NCBI GenBank assembly: GCA_037693485.1
Contig: CM075351.1
Span: forward strand, 16,053,001-16,117,000
Length of the DNA: 64,000 bases
From: Kitagawia praeruptora
Taxonomy: Eukaryota > Streptophyta > Magnoliopsida > Apiales > Apiaceae
Reading direction: 5' to 3'
Below the pieces are notes generated by a model. The model saw only the letters and a program-made list of their open reading frames with translations. It made no database searches and had not been told where the DNA came from. Positions 44,700-55,345 of this stretch are shown in pieces. Numbering within the stretch: position 1 is the first letter of the stretch; each line of letters begins with the position of its first letter. A program made the translations under genes and the position numbers.

Positions 44700-44801
44700 A
44701 CCAAACCAAACATACCCAGTATATCCCGCTCAGAGCAGGGTCTGGGGAGGGTAAGTTGTACGCAGACCATGCCCCCGCTTTTTAAGGCAGGGAGGCTGTT
44801 T
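44700..44801 (-). mobile_element. 102-bp 5'-truncated RTE LINE tail
   Basis: The reverse complement matches the RTE 3' tail at 28694-28797 (GGCATGGTCTGCGTAC, TACCCTCCCCAGACCCTGC, TGGGTATGTTTGGTT). Exact 19-bp target duplications AGCGATTAATATTCAGAAA flank it (44681-44699, 44802-44820). It is closer to the LINE tail than to the SINE. Confidence 0.9.
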
Positions 44802-45059
44802 AGCGATTAATATTCAGAAAGTTGTTTATAATACTTTAGTTTATTTCGTTAAGATTTTTGTCAATAATATACTACATTACATAAGGTCTTATATGTCAAG
44901 TTGTGAAATCTGTTGCCACTGTTGTTTGGCCATTAGCTCTTGGATTGGCAAAAGAGCTGATACAGGTCAAGATATATAGGGTACACTAGCTTGAGTGTGA
45001 TTTCTATTTAGTAACTCTGAGTACTACCTGGATATCTGGTTATAATTTCTATGTACCAG

Positions 45060-45382
45060 GTTCTGAGCATGAGTAGGCTGGGCAGAGTGGGTGCTGTGGC
45101 ACAGCTTGTGTCAGATGGTCTATTGCAGTCAATTGAGGTAGCATTTAACTAGTTAAACTTTTTGTGACTATATATTTGCTGCAGAAGCCCTTATTGTATC
45201 TCTTTATTTTAGAGTTTCTTTTATACATGCTTAACGCTTTCACAGTTTATCTAGGGGGCATTATTGAAAATGGAGATGACACAGAACAGGAAGTAGCTAA
45301 ACTCATGAAAGAAGATGTTGGAGCTGCCATGCAGTTCCTGCAATCCAAAGCACTATGTATCATGCCTGATATATCCTACTAA
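45060..45382 (+). pseudogene. bHLH transcription factor C-terminal fragment (UNE12/LRL-like)
   Basis: After a CCAG acceptor, 45060-45137 reads VLSMSRLGRVGAVAQLVSDG, a stretch that follows the helix-loop-helix in UNE12/LRL-type bHLH proteins. A GT donor and short intron follow, then 45255-45382 reads ENGDDTEQEVAKLMKEDVGA and AMQFLQSKALCIMPD, the conserved C-terminal block of the same proteins. The intron junction does not keep phase with any simple acceptor I can find, and no basic region or helix-loop-helix is present upstream. It is a decayed or captured fragment of a nuclear DNA-binding regulator. Confidence 0.75.
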
Positions 45383-46049
45383 TCAGTCCGACATCTCTGT
45401 TGTCAAGCCTGAACCTCCACCTCCGTCATAGAAGTATAGCAAGCTGCACGTGCCTATGACGACTCCTTGACAGCGTTATATTATCCTCCAGTTAAGTATT
45501 ATCTTACGTGACGTTTACACAATGCAATCAAAAAGTTAGATTCCTCAATTATACTTGGCCCCTCTACCAAGTCTTTTGGTCTTAAAGTCTTCATTTGAAG
45601 GTTGGCAAAAACCCTTCTTTTGGTGGGAAATTGGGTTTTTCATGGTGGCCATTGGGATGCCTACATAAAGGGTTAGATTAGTTTATGTATTATAAATGCT
45701 GTAGATGGATAAAGAAGTGTGCCTTTTGGGAAAGTAGTTGCAGAAAGATGATTTGTGCTTGACTTGTGTAATTAGAAAGCAAGACTCCGGATACCGATTT
45801 CCAGTGTCAGTTACATAACATGAAATTGACAGTTCTACTGAGGATTTGGAGGGCGGCTATTAGCAGCAGAAACTCAGGATCCCCATTCAAGAAGTTCTTT
45901 GCTAGTATCATCTTTGTGCACAATCACTTCAATTGAAGCATAATGAATCCTTTTGATCTCCAGTTGCTGTTGCAATTGCTTTTGTCAGCTCATCTTCTGT
46001 GCGTACCTATATTTCTCCTCATGTTATCTGTTAGTATACAGATAGAAAC
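45383..46049. other. No gene recognised
   Basis: Follows the bHLH fragment and may include its old 3' UTR. Nothing else is supported. Confidence 0.4.
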
Positions 46050-46410
46050 CAGCATCTCCAAGAGACTCTCTACTCAAGCTCTTAACTCAAAAAATGAGGA
46101 GAGAGAATGAAAATGTTGCTCCAAGAAACTCTTAGTGGTTCTTAAAAACACTAAGAGCCTATTCTCTCTCCTCATTTCTAAGAGCCACTAGTAGCTCTCA
46201 ACTTATATTTTAATAATAAAATATACATGTCCATCAATTCTTGCACAACTTTTGGTTATAGTGGGGTTAATTTATGAATAAACTATAAATAAAGAACTAA
46301 TATAAAGAGGATTGTTGGAGTTTGACACATAAACCAATGTAATAATTTGCTAAGAGCAATTTATTTATATTATTTTAAAGATTGGATGTATGAGTCTCTC
46401 GGAGATGCTC
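46050..46410. mobile_element. Harbinger/Tourist-like MITE, GCATCTCC ends
   Basis: The left end GCATCTCCAAGAGACTCTC pairs with GAGTCTCTCGGAGATGCTC, followed by TAA at 46411-46413. The left TAA is lost. Same terminal motif as the clean copy at 62878-63275. Confidence 0.7.
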
Positions 46411-47521
46411 TAAGTGCAACTTATTTCATCCAATTTACTGTTCCCATAACCATTGTCAATACTTGTAACATGAATAATAGATTCTGATTGAATCAGTTTA
46501 GTCTTTTCGCCTTTAGATCTCGGGCCATCTGTAGTGCCAACTAACCTAAGATAACAACTAACCTAAGATCAGATTTTCAAATTAAGTTCCTTGACAAACT
46601 TTCAAATTAATTTCCCATTTCGTTAACCTGATCACCAGCTGCACGCACTCCTAACAAAGTCCGAGCTGATTTTGGAGGACAATAAAATATTCAAGTTTCG
46701 GAGTATGAAGAATATTATATTTTGTTTTCATCATTTATTCATTATTTTCTAGAATCAAGTTTTGTTATCTTTTGATGTGTTTTGTGTTTGATGTCAGATA
46801 ATGTGTGAATTTCATAAAGAATGTTGTTTTTGGGTGATATAGAGTTTTTTTTGTAGTGAAAACGATGAAGGAATATGAAGGGTGTGGATTTGGCACAATC
46901 TGGAGCCGAAACGAAAGAATTTTAGTTGAGTTATAAAGTTAGTCTAGAGCAGAGCGTATGGCAAACAAAATTTAGCTACCACCTCGAACATAATTGAGGA
47001 CATTTAGCGCGTAACTTTGAGAATATGATTTTAGAGGAGTTGCCTCCCTATAATGCAACTTTCTATCCATATTTTTTCATCTTTATGTGGGATTTGGATT
47101 TTTATTGAATTGCAAGCAGCTCTGAAGCATATTATCCTTTACAAGATTTGTGTCTCTATATATATCAATCGTATTCATATATTTGTTATCATGTTTTTAT
47201 ATATGCTTGTGTAAGTTTGTCGTGTGATTTTGATGAAATTTAACTATGTAATCCAATTTGGGTTAATTATCAAACTCAAGATTAAAGTGGTAAAATAGTA
47301 TCAAGTAGGTCACTCAAGTCCACGGGATTTCAAACACCTCGTTATAGAATGGAAAATACTAGGTACCCCAAATATGATCCCATTTTTTTTTTCAAATGAC
47401 ATGTGGCATTATTTAATTAGTTGTTAAATAATTAATGTGATGGATTCCCCTGTATTCACATCAACCTCCCCAATTAAAACTGAGAGTTGGAGATTACATC
47501 GCACGTACGAGGATATACACA
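46411..47521. other. AT-rich stretch without a supported gene
   Basis: A short direct repeat (CTAACCTAAGAT, about 46541-46569) is the only structure noted. The base at 47521 (A) is the left target base of the Helitron. Confidence 0.4.
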
Positions 47522-47835
47522 TCTTCTATCTATATAAAGGAAAAACTCGGAAGTCTGACGTGGCAGCCCCCGCATTCTTCTTACTGATTTCCCTATTTTT
47601 TGAGCTCCTTGGCTTTTTTTGAGCTCCTTGGCTATTTTATCCCAAAATTTCGAAAATATCAATTGACCATATAACTTCCGAAACTGATGAGAGTCACTTT
47701 TGATCTCTCCGCCTTCTGAAACTGATCTCCTCACTCCTCACAACTATGTATATATATATCCTGTCCACGAACAAATTGCCGCTAGATTCCTAGGGTTTAC
47801 CAGCATCAATATGGAGGGAGAAACAACCAAAACCA

Positions 47836-47907
47836 ATGGGGCAACAATCGCTAATCTACATTTTTCTAGCGAGAGGAACGGTGATTCTATCGGAATTCTC
47901 CGAATGG
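47836..47907 (+). pseudogene. VAMP72-type R-SNARE N-terminal fragment
   Basis: The frame opens MGQQSLIYIFLARGTVILSE, the hallmark start of the longin domain of plant VAMP72 vesicle SNAREs, after a leader-like segment. After about 24 residues similarity ends; the rest of the longin domain, SNARE motif and membrane anchor are missing. It lies in the Helitron in the same orientation as the helicase exons. Confidence 0.75.
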
Positions 47908-48181
47908 AGGTTGTCCAAAAAAAGAAAAAATCACATTTGCTTCAGGTTTGAATGTTATGTTGTAATTTACGTGATTTTCGATACTGGTGGTGGTGTATTG
48001 TATATTCAGGTGGAAGATTAGGTGTATTTTGATCCTTTATTCACATGATTCTATCTGATTCTTACCCCATTTTCATAAATTCAAAAATGTAAGTATAATA
48101 CTAGACTATTATTCTTGATTCTTGGCTTTCAAAATGACAGCAGCTTCCTGTTAAGATGTTCATAACATATGTATTCTGTAG

Positions 48182-48621
48182 GAATCAGATATTGATTCTT
48201 TGTACAAAAGCTATAATGCAACTACAAGGAAATCTCTTGAAGCTTGGTCGGGTTTGCAGCTTGATTTGGGTCTTGTATGTGCATTACGATCCTCCTTTTT
48301 CTTCTGCAGTGTGATTTATTTGTGGGTAGAACATTCACATAATGCACGACCTTTACACAGTTATTAGTTTCCATCCAATACTTTGTTAGACCTTGACTGA
48401 GACTGCTTTATTGTAAATTGAATCAACAAGAGTATATTTGTCGCCAAGAAAGGGATGGAGCTATTTCTGACTGGTTGGGATGACATTTCTAAGCTTCTTG
48501 ACAAAGTCAAAGCTAACAGTTTTCTTAGAGATCCCAGCAAATGCTTGGTACTTCCACTTCATGGTTCTATGCCTACCACAAATCAACGGGAGATATTTGA
48601 TCGTCCACCTTTGAACAAGAG
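48182..48621 (+). pseudogene. DExH-box RNA helicase exon fragments
   Basis: Exon-like 48182-48274 reads DSLYKSYNATTRKSLEAWSG and LQLDLGL, between a TGTAG acceptor and GTATGT donor. Exon-like 48431-48621 reads YICRQERDGAI, then after a frameshift FLTGWDDISKLLDKVKAN, FLRDPSKCLVLPLHGSMP and QREIFDRPPLNKR up to a GTAATT donor. These match the start of the second helicase domain of plant DExH1/DExH3-type ATP-dependent RNA helicases (DEIH/DExH family, motif IV region). A few bases are missing between GAI and FLTGW, and the DEAH, motif I and motif VI regions are absent. Non-functional. Confidence 0.85.
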
Positions 48622-49247
48622 GTAATTATTTATTTATTTTCAAGGTCATATATATATATATAGATAAAATAGTTGTGTTGGTAATATGACATTCTTAGTT
48701 TATTACTCTCTTCTTATCATCAGCCAAGTAATTTGACGTATCTTACTTTCTCTTAGTGAGGGCAGCTCTTTCCTCAGTCTGCGATCATTAAGGAAGCAAG
48801 GGAATCAGAAGTTATTGTTTTGGTATTATGTTATAGCAATTATTATAGCCATTTTGCAGTAATTGCCTCCTAATTCTTATTCTTATGCCTCTAATAATTG
48901 GTAATTAACTAATTACTAATCAGTAAGCAGCTTCCAAATGAAATTCCATTGATCACTTGTACCTGGGCCATATGTGCAAACTGTTGGTATTGGTTTTCTT
49001 GGCCATATATATCCCATAAGCTATATTGGGTTTCCTTACCATCTTAGTTCTTGGATAATCATTGGTATGGAAAGACTAGGCAGAAACTTGGTTGAGTCCT
49101 AATGGCTGAGATTATAACCTTGATAGTTTAATTTTTCTGTTGAATCTATGTTTGATATTTTCATCTCCCTATAGTCAGTCCTTTTCTTTCTTCTTTTCCC
49201 TATACTACGGTTTGATTTATAATCCTTGCCTCGGTCTTTTGTTGCAG

Positions 49248-49434
49248 CTTACAAGGCCATTCCCTCTTTATAATGAGAAGATCGACACATCAAGAGGGCC
49301 TAGGATTTTTCATAAATTTAAGGGGTACGGTCATGGTTCTGATGTTTAAGAAGGAGAGGAGGATGGTATCTACATGTATCCAGAAGATGATAGTGAACTT
49401 TTGAGTATGTTCGGGAAATCATTGGATTGGCCTT
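49248..49434 (+). pseudogene. Captured exon of an unidentified gene
   Basis: Lies between a TTGCAG acceptor and GTAAGT donor. The frame gives PFPLYNEKIDTSRGPRIFHK, KGYGHGSD, then a stop, then EGEEDGIYMYPEDD and MFGKSLDWP. The open reading on both sides of one stop and the good splice sites suggest a real exon with one nonsense change. I do not recognise the protein. Confidence 0.55.
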
Positions 49435-50771
49435 GTAAGTCTTTCATTTTCTCTCAAAAAATTAGTTAGGTTATCTTAAATGTTATTCACCTTTACCTTG
49501 CTCTTAAACTTCCACGACCTTAATAGTTTTACTAAGTCATGATATATTGCACAACCTTAACAGTTTTACCAAGTCAATATATATTGTCAACACAATTGAT
49601 AGCAATCACAATTTTAGCATATTCAAATATCAAGTCAAAGTTGAGAACGTCCTGTTTGTAGATTAAATAATTCAGAATATGTATGACAACATGTTGCAGT
49701 AGAGAATTTAAATTGACATGGAAAGTGATACGAGCATAATACAGCCCTACCCTGTTAGGAAAACTTGGATAGGTATGACACTGACCGAACCGAATAACAG
49801 TTTAAGCTCCTTCAGGATTTCGGATGTCCTGCAAAGTAAATGAAATATTGAGTACAGATTTATATATTTATCGCACTGAAAGTTCAGAGTTCAAGTCCAT
49901 GTACAAGTATGATAACCAAGCTGATCATATCTAATTATCTATCACCATATCATCATCCCTAGGATATAAACATGTTCTAACAATACACATGTACTGCACT
50001 AACATGGTCAACGTCAATCACACTTGTCCAAATTAAATATTTGAGAATATGAGGGTTACTAGGAGCTCTGAGCCCTGTTAAATTTAAATTGTTATTACGT
50101 TTGCAAAAACGGCTTAATACGTTGTCAAGCTTATATATTTAATTAATACACCTTACTCAAAAGCATATTTTTTAGATCGAAGGGTGGCTTATTTGGTGCT
50201 CTTCTCTAAGATGATATTTAAGCTTCGTATCCAAATTAAACTTTTAGTGCATTGGGTTTTGCTATCATATGTATATCATGCGTATATATTGATGAACAAT
50301 CAAGAGGACCTTGGGTTAGAGAAGTAGTTTGCTCAATTTTTTATACCCTGTAGTGTAAGAGGACATTCAAATGCTTACTGATGTCAGCATATAATTTACG
50401 ACTTTTAACAAGAAGTTCCTTCAAGTTGCAACACTGTAAGGAATCTATTCTTAAGAAATGAAGGGCTAAATGTCACATTTCTCAAAGTTGTTTCTTCCAC
50501 TGTATATTTGTTTACACGACATGTCTTCCAAAGTCTTTACATTGACAAGCCTACAATTTCATGAATGACTGCGTTAAATACCTACCAGTATAGGCTTCAC
50601 CTCTTGCAAGCATTCAGAAACTTCTCTTCTTGAAAACAATTGAGGTTGTGGAACTAGGATAGGATGTTGTGCACATCCCAAATACAACTTCCAATTTGTT
50701 GATTATTCTGTGCTTTGGAGTCATGCTAACGAAGTGACTACTCTTTCAGGTATATTTTTAGCCCCTTTGTA
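49435..50771. other. Helitron interior, unassigned
   Basis: AT-rich sequence with intron-like character. I see no convincing exon, although an acceptor-like TTTCAG occurs near 50745 before the next fragment. Confidence 0.4.
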
Positions 50772-50897
50772 AGGAAGCTTGACACACTTGCAACTTACAA
50801 TTTTTTTGATATTGTGGGCTGCTTCTGTGGTTTTGGTGAGGTTGAGGTTGTTGGGGCTGGCTTTAAGAAAAGAGATATCAAGATTTTCACAGATTAG
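50772..50897 (+). pseudogene. Possible RPA1/DUF223-like OB-fold fragment
   Basis: The frame reads RKLDTLATYNFFDIVGCFCG, EVEVVGAGFKKRDIKIFTD, stop. The pattern FDIVG..(V/C)GxGxVExVG...KKRDI is typical of plant replication-protein-A1-like OB folds (DUF223), which are common near or inside Helitron/helicase sequences. The match is short and recalled by eye. A minus-strand frame over the same DNA is taken to be a shadow. Confidence 0.35.
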
Positions 50898-51289
50898 TGA
50901 AACACTTTTGGGCAAGGAATATGTGTTCAAGCTGAGGTTGAACAAGTTTAACTTGGTTAATGGGCTGCAAGACTAATGGGGTATCAGCAATTTTCACCTT
51001 ACCAAGCTTGCTTAAGTTGCCATGCTATACACTTTTAGCCTTTTCCCTTATTTTTTTATTGTCTCATGCTTCACTGAAGGTGGTAGTGTCGTTCCGTAGT
51101 GCAAGCCCTGTACTCCCTGCTATACTTGCTGCAAGTTACTAGCATCTAATGTTACTACTTTTCTATTTTGTTGCACTACCTTCTACAAGTTGTGAACTAT
51201 AGCCCTGTATTAAACTGAACCTTTTAAGCCTTTGCACTAACAGACACTATATAAATAAGAGTAACTTGGGATGTTTGTTTTTATTTGAA

Positions 51290-52300
51290 TGCTATTTGCT
51301 TGATCCAATATACTAATAATAATATATTGTTTTTATTCAAAATAGATAAATAGTAACATTTAAAATTTTAATTTTTATTCCAAGTGTAAAAACAACAATA
51401 TTTATTAGCCTTAATTATTAAAAAAATAAAATTATATTCCAAATTAAAAAAATTATAATGTTATACACTTAATGGGTCATATATGTTTTGAATTTAATTT
51501 AAAATTATAAAGTAATTATTGGGACACTATTATACACGTATTAAATTTTAGAAATGTTAAATATTGTTGTAAATTAAAAAACTTCCCACAAAAAATTTGG
51601 CAAAATTTTCCATTATTTATTTATTATTATATTCCTTTATAAATACCTGCCTTCATATTGTTGGATCTTTATTTGTAATAAAAATTTCAAATATTCTATC
51701 GGTATATTAAAAAATAAACTACGAATTCAAAAAATGTAATATTTTTAAAAAAACCGGTATTATTCGTTAAAAAAAATCCAGTATTATTCTTAAATTTCCT
51801 TTTGCGCCAAAAAATAAAGTCTTATATTTATTTCACTACACATAGTAAATATTGAAATTATTAATTATTATAACAAATTAAAAAAAAACTGTATTGCATT
51901 CTAACTGTATTGTATTAAAAAAGACCAGTATTAGTCTTCAATTTACTTTCAAATTTATTGTACACAAAAAATTATTAGAAATGTAAAATTGTATTCCAAA
52001 TTAAAAAATTATAATATTATACAATTAATGGATCGTATATGTCTTGAATTTAATTCCAAATCATGAAGCAACTATTAAGATATTATCATACACATATTAT
52101 ATTTAGAAATGTTGAATATTGTTGTAAATTTAAAAATGTCTACAGGTCCAAAATTTGACAAATTTTTTCACTATTTATTTATTACTATTTTATTTTATAA
52201 ATATTTTTCTTCATACTACTAATCTTAATTTATAATAAAAAAATCGAATGTTCCGTCATTATTATATTAGAATAGTTTATTTATCATATGTGTCTCAAAA
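51290..52300. repeat. Subterminal AT-rich direct repeats of the Helitron
   Basis: The block ATTCCAAATTAAAAAA..TTATAAT..TATAC..TTAATGG.TC.TATATG, AGAAATGTT.AATATTGTTGTAAATT and ATTATTTATTTATTA occurs at about 51427-51650 and again at about 51986-52200 (spacing about 560) with moderate divergence. Confidence 0.75.
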
Positions 52301-52666
52301 ACATATAACATGTTGGGTGAATAATGATTTGACATCTATGGTCTACGCCTCTACGGTGCCATTATGAGTTGAAGAGGGACTTGAAAGGAATCATACTTTA
52401 TGCTTAACACTCGAGTATGGTGGCTATTTCTAAAGATGTTCCCTACGTGTATTTTGATTATTTCGGATGTTATCTTTTGTATAAAGTTAAATATATTGAA
52501 TCTGCTGACATTGAACGAGCCGTTTCTCCCAGCTATTTTTACAAATTTGCTTCGAATTGTTTAACATACCGCGCGAAGCGCGGTTCTTCTCATCTAGTTA
52601 TACCATATACTATAAAATAACATTGATATATTGTGAATAGCGGGAACTGGGTAGGGTGATTTGGAG

Positions 52667-53203
52667 TAGGGCTGAGCAAAACTGAACCGAAACCGAAAAA
52701 CCGAACCGAAATGTTGAATTGCGGTTCGGTTTGGATTGTATTTTTCTGAAAATTTCGGTTATTTCGGTTTTTCGGTTTAAACCGAAACTTATTTCGGTTC
52801 GGTTCGGTTTTTTAAAAAAAACTTCGGTTCAAACCGAAATAACCGAATTATATATATATTTTATTTATATTATATATGTATATGTTTATATTTTATATAT
52901 ATGCATGATTTAATTAATTCAAAATTAAGTTTAAATATTTAAATTGATAGTTTGTGTTTTATTTTGTTTTAATTGTTACAAATTTTAATATATTTGCTAT
53001 TAAAATTAATTTTAAAATTAAAAATAAAATATTATATATAATTTTTTTAAAATCGGTTCGGTTCGGTTTTGGCAAAATATTTCGGTTCGGTTTTTCGGTT
53101 CGGTTTCTACTGATAAATCGGTTTGGTAAAAATCGGATTTCGGTTACTCGGTTTTTGTTATTCGGTTCGGTTAAAAACCGAACCGACCGAATGATCACCC
53201 CTA
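52667..53203. mobile_element. hAT-type element with GGTTCGGT-rich arms
   Basis: The ends TAGGGCTGAGCAAAA and GATCACCCCTA are flanked by exact 8-bp copies ATTTGGAG (52659-52666, 53204-53211). Both arms are packed with TTCGGTT/AACCGAA; the centre is AT-rich. Same family as 1441-2324. Overlapping frames on both strands here are compositional artefacts. Confidence 0.88.
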
Positions 53204-53282
53204 ATTTGGAGGAAACTAGAAAGAAAGAAAACCCTAAATAGAAGAATTCAATCAACTAACTTTTCATGCATAATCTGAAGAT

Positions 53283-53641
53283 GAGTGTTACTGAAGACCT
53301 TAAGACACACACACACGTTTGTTACTGAAAGAATGCAAAGCAAAATTGGTTGTATTCGATAAATCAAAAGCTGTTTACTACAAAGTCTACACTAATGACT
53401 AACGGAATCCTATAATTGCTGCATGACTTCTATAATTCTAGAAATAAACCAAATCATATCTTTAGCTGTCTAAACAAGTAAACAGTTGTTTTATTCTAAT
53501 AACCAATATATGCTTAGATTACTTGCCAACATATTCCCCCTTAATCTAAGCAGGTCTCTCTAAATCTTTGATACCCAACAAATTCCGTATTCTTTCAAAT
53601 TTAATTGCTGACATTGCCTTAGTCAAAACATCAGCCCTTTG
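53283..53641 (-). mobile_element. Copia 3' end: polyprotein C-terminus, polypurine tract and LTR part
   Basis: On the minus strand 53641-53546 reads RADVLTKAMSAIKFERIRNL and LGIKDLERPA, stop: the end of a Copia RNase H. AAGGGGGAAT (polypurine tract) follows, then an LTR starting TGTTGGCAAGTAATC at 53531. The LTR's far end is about 53283 but not certain. The element is cut on its 5' side by the LTR beginning at 53642. Confidence 0.8.
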
Positions 53642-54007
53642 TGTTATAGTAGTTTAAATAACTACTATAAATAGCTGTTGAAACATTTCATTTGTTGCAA
53701 CATCTCATTTGTATTTCATTTTCGTTTGTATTTCAATTTCATTTCATAACTACTTTTGGCGGGAAAATTAGTTGGAAGTGGACAGCTGGGAATTGGACCT
53801 TTAAAAGGATTAGTATGTCTTGTGGTGGAGGTTATGTTGAATAATAATAATTTTGTTTCTTCTCATCTCTTTCTCTGTGAAATCTCTCTGATCTCTCTCA
53901 TCTCCTTCTTAGTTACTTTTATCATTACTAGTACTACAGATTACCATTTCAGTTACTTTTACATTCTTACTAGCTAAAGTCTTAAGGTCTGTACTTAGAC
54001 CTTAACA
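53642..54007 (+). mobile_element. 5' LTR of a truncated retrotransposon
   Basis: TGTTATAGTAGTTTAAAT...GACCTTAACA, 366 bases, followed at once by TTGGTATCAAAGC (54008-54020), close to the initiator-methionine tRNA primer-binding site. A gag frame follows. No 3' LTR is in the window. Confidence 0.78.
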
Positions 54008-54253
54008 TTGGTATCAAAGCAGTTCTTCCTGGGCGAGATCTAGGGTTTGAAGACGAGAAATCGCCATTAAAGGCAGAGGTCGAGTTATTAACACAGTTAA
54101 GGCGATTTAAGTGTGTGAATAGTGATCGGTTGAAGGTTATAGTACTGGTTGTGTTTGATTAGTTTGATTGAATATCGGAGAGTGATTTTGTCAATAATTC
54201 TGGCGTATAAGTACAATACAAGGATTAAAAACAATACTGGAAAGAAAGGATCT

Positions 54254-54630
54254 ATGGATGATCAAATCAGATTGGTGGACAATCGGTTGGATAAGTTTAT
54301 AAAGCAGCAGGCGATACATAACAAGAATGTTACAAATACGTTGAGCAAATTGTTGCAATCAATGGCGGATCTACAGTCACATATGGTTGTTACTGAAGCT
54401 GGACCTTCAAGGAGTGAATCTAAACCACCTGTTAATAATAACAACACCGATCTAGGTATTATCATTCCGAAACCTTTGAATTTATCCACTAAGCTAGAAT
54501 TTCCAAAGTTTGATGGTAATAATGCTAGATTGTGGATTAAGAAATGTGGAAAATACTTTGATTTGTGTAAAATACCTAGTGCTCAGAAGATTAATTTAGC
54601 ATCTTTGCATATGGTGGGTAAGGCTGATAA
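54254..54630 (+). pseudogene. Retrotransposon gag N-terminus, truncated
   Basis: The likely start is MDDQIRLVDNRLDKFIKQQA at 54254; the frame is open further up but inside the leader. It has a coiled-coil-like N-terminus, a linker, then LEFPKFDGNNARLWIKKCGK and YFDLCKIP...KINLASLHMVGKA, as in the gag (retrotrans_gag) of plant Ty3-type elements. At about 54625 the frame passes into an unrelated LTR relic and soon ends, so zinc knuckle and polymerase are missing. The initiator-Met-type primer site and this gag style are both common in chromoviral Ty3 elements. Confidence 0.7.
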
Positions 54631-54672
54631 ATGGATTTTATATCCATTTATAGCATTCCATATCGGCTTACG
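54625..54672 (+). repeat. Relic of the LTR start found at 55346
   Basis: TGATAAATGGATTTTATATCC and AGCATTC.ATATCGGCTTA match the first 46-48 bases of the LTR at 55346 with about 8 differences. It is joined in frame to the gag codons. Confidence 0.6.
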
Positions 54673-54776
54673 AAGAAGTTGCAGAAAAATTGGTCTTGCT
54701 GCGTTCAACAATGTGATTAACCCTACATATAGTAGTTAGTAGTATTTTTTTTTTGAAAGTAGTACAGTAGTTAGTA

Positions 54777-55110
54777 CTCCCTCCGTCCCAGTTGGATCTT
54801 TACATCCTAGCTGGGCACGGAGGACAAGACAAGCATATAATAGTGGGTATAAAATGGGTGTAATATTGTTAAAATAAATGAAGTAGTGAATGTAATAGTG
54901 ATTTTATTGTTAAAATAAGTGAAGCAGTGTGTGTAATAGTGATTTTATTGTTAAAATAAGTGAAGTAGTGGGTGTAATAGTGTAAAGTATTGTTAAAATA
55001 AGTGAAGTAGTGGATGTAATAGTGTTAAAACTTACTATTTTGGGAATGTAAAGAAATGGATGGGACGACCCAAAATAGTAACTGTAAAGAATCCATTGGG
55101 ACGGAGGGAG
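54777..55110. mobile_element. Stowaway MITE with internal repeats
   Basis: Ends CTCCCTCCGTCCCAGTTGGAT and ATTGGGACGGAGGGAG, TA on both sides (54775-54776, 55111-55112). The interior has 4-5 tandem units of about 40 bases (GTGAAGTAGTGGGTGTAATAGTG). Close relative in the opposite orientation at 61462-61785. Confidence 0.92.
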
Positions 55111-55345
55111 TAGTAATTAGTACAATTTTCATTTAATTAAGAGGACAAAAACGTCTTTTAAGAATGTGTAGTTAGTTAGTTAATCATGGTTACAATAAAA
55201 AATAGGACATATTTGAAAAATGGGATATATTTATAATTATAAATAAATATGGGACACAATTATAATTGACCTTCTAAAATGGGACACATTAGAAAAAAAA
55301 AACCCTTTTTTTAAAGGATTTATGGACTTATTTTCGGGTAAAAAT

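Larger units (their letters stand above)
47522..52597 (+). mobile_element. Helitron carrying fragments of several host genes
   Basis: The 5' end TCTTCTATCTATATAAAGG follows A (47521). The 3' end has hairpin CCGCGCGAAGCGCGG (52569-52583) and CTAG (52594-52597), followed by T. This is the Helitron layout: TC start, hairpin, CTAG end, A-T target, no duplication. Length is 5,076 bases. No Rep/helicase frame is visible, so it is non-autonomous. Captured pieces: VAMP72-type start (47836), DExH helicase exons (48182-48621), an unassigned exon (49248-49434) and a possible RPA-like OB-fold piece (50772-50897). The 3' end is firm; the 5' end is the best candidate, not proven. Confidence 0.7.

Noticed and set aside
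50721..50945. Minus-strand 74-codon frame with leucine-rich look
   Set aside because: No leucine-rich-repeat spacing; the plus strand gives the better, though still weak, RPA-like reading.
52719..53255. Plus and minus frames rich in Arg/Phe/Gly over the GGTTCGGT arrays
   Set aside because: Composition of the hAT arms makes both strands open; no domain.
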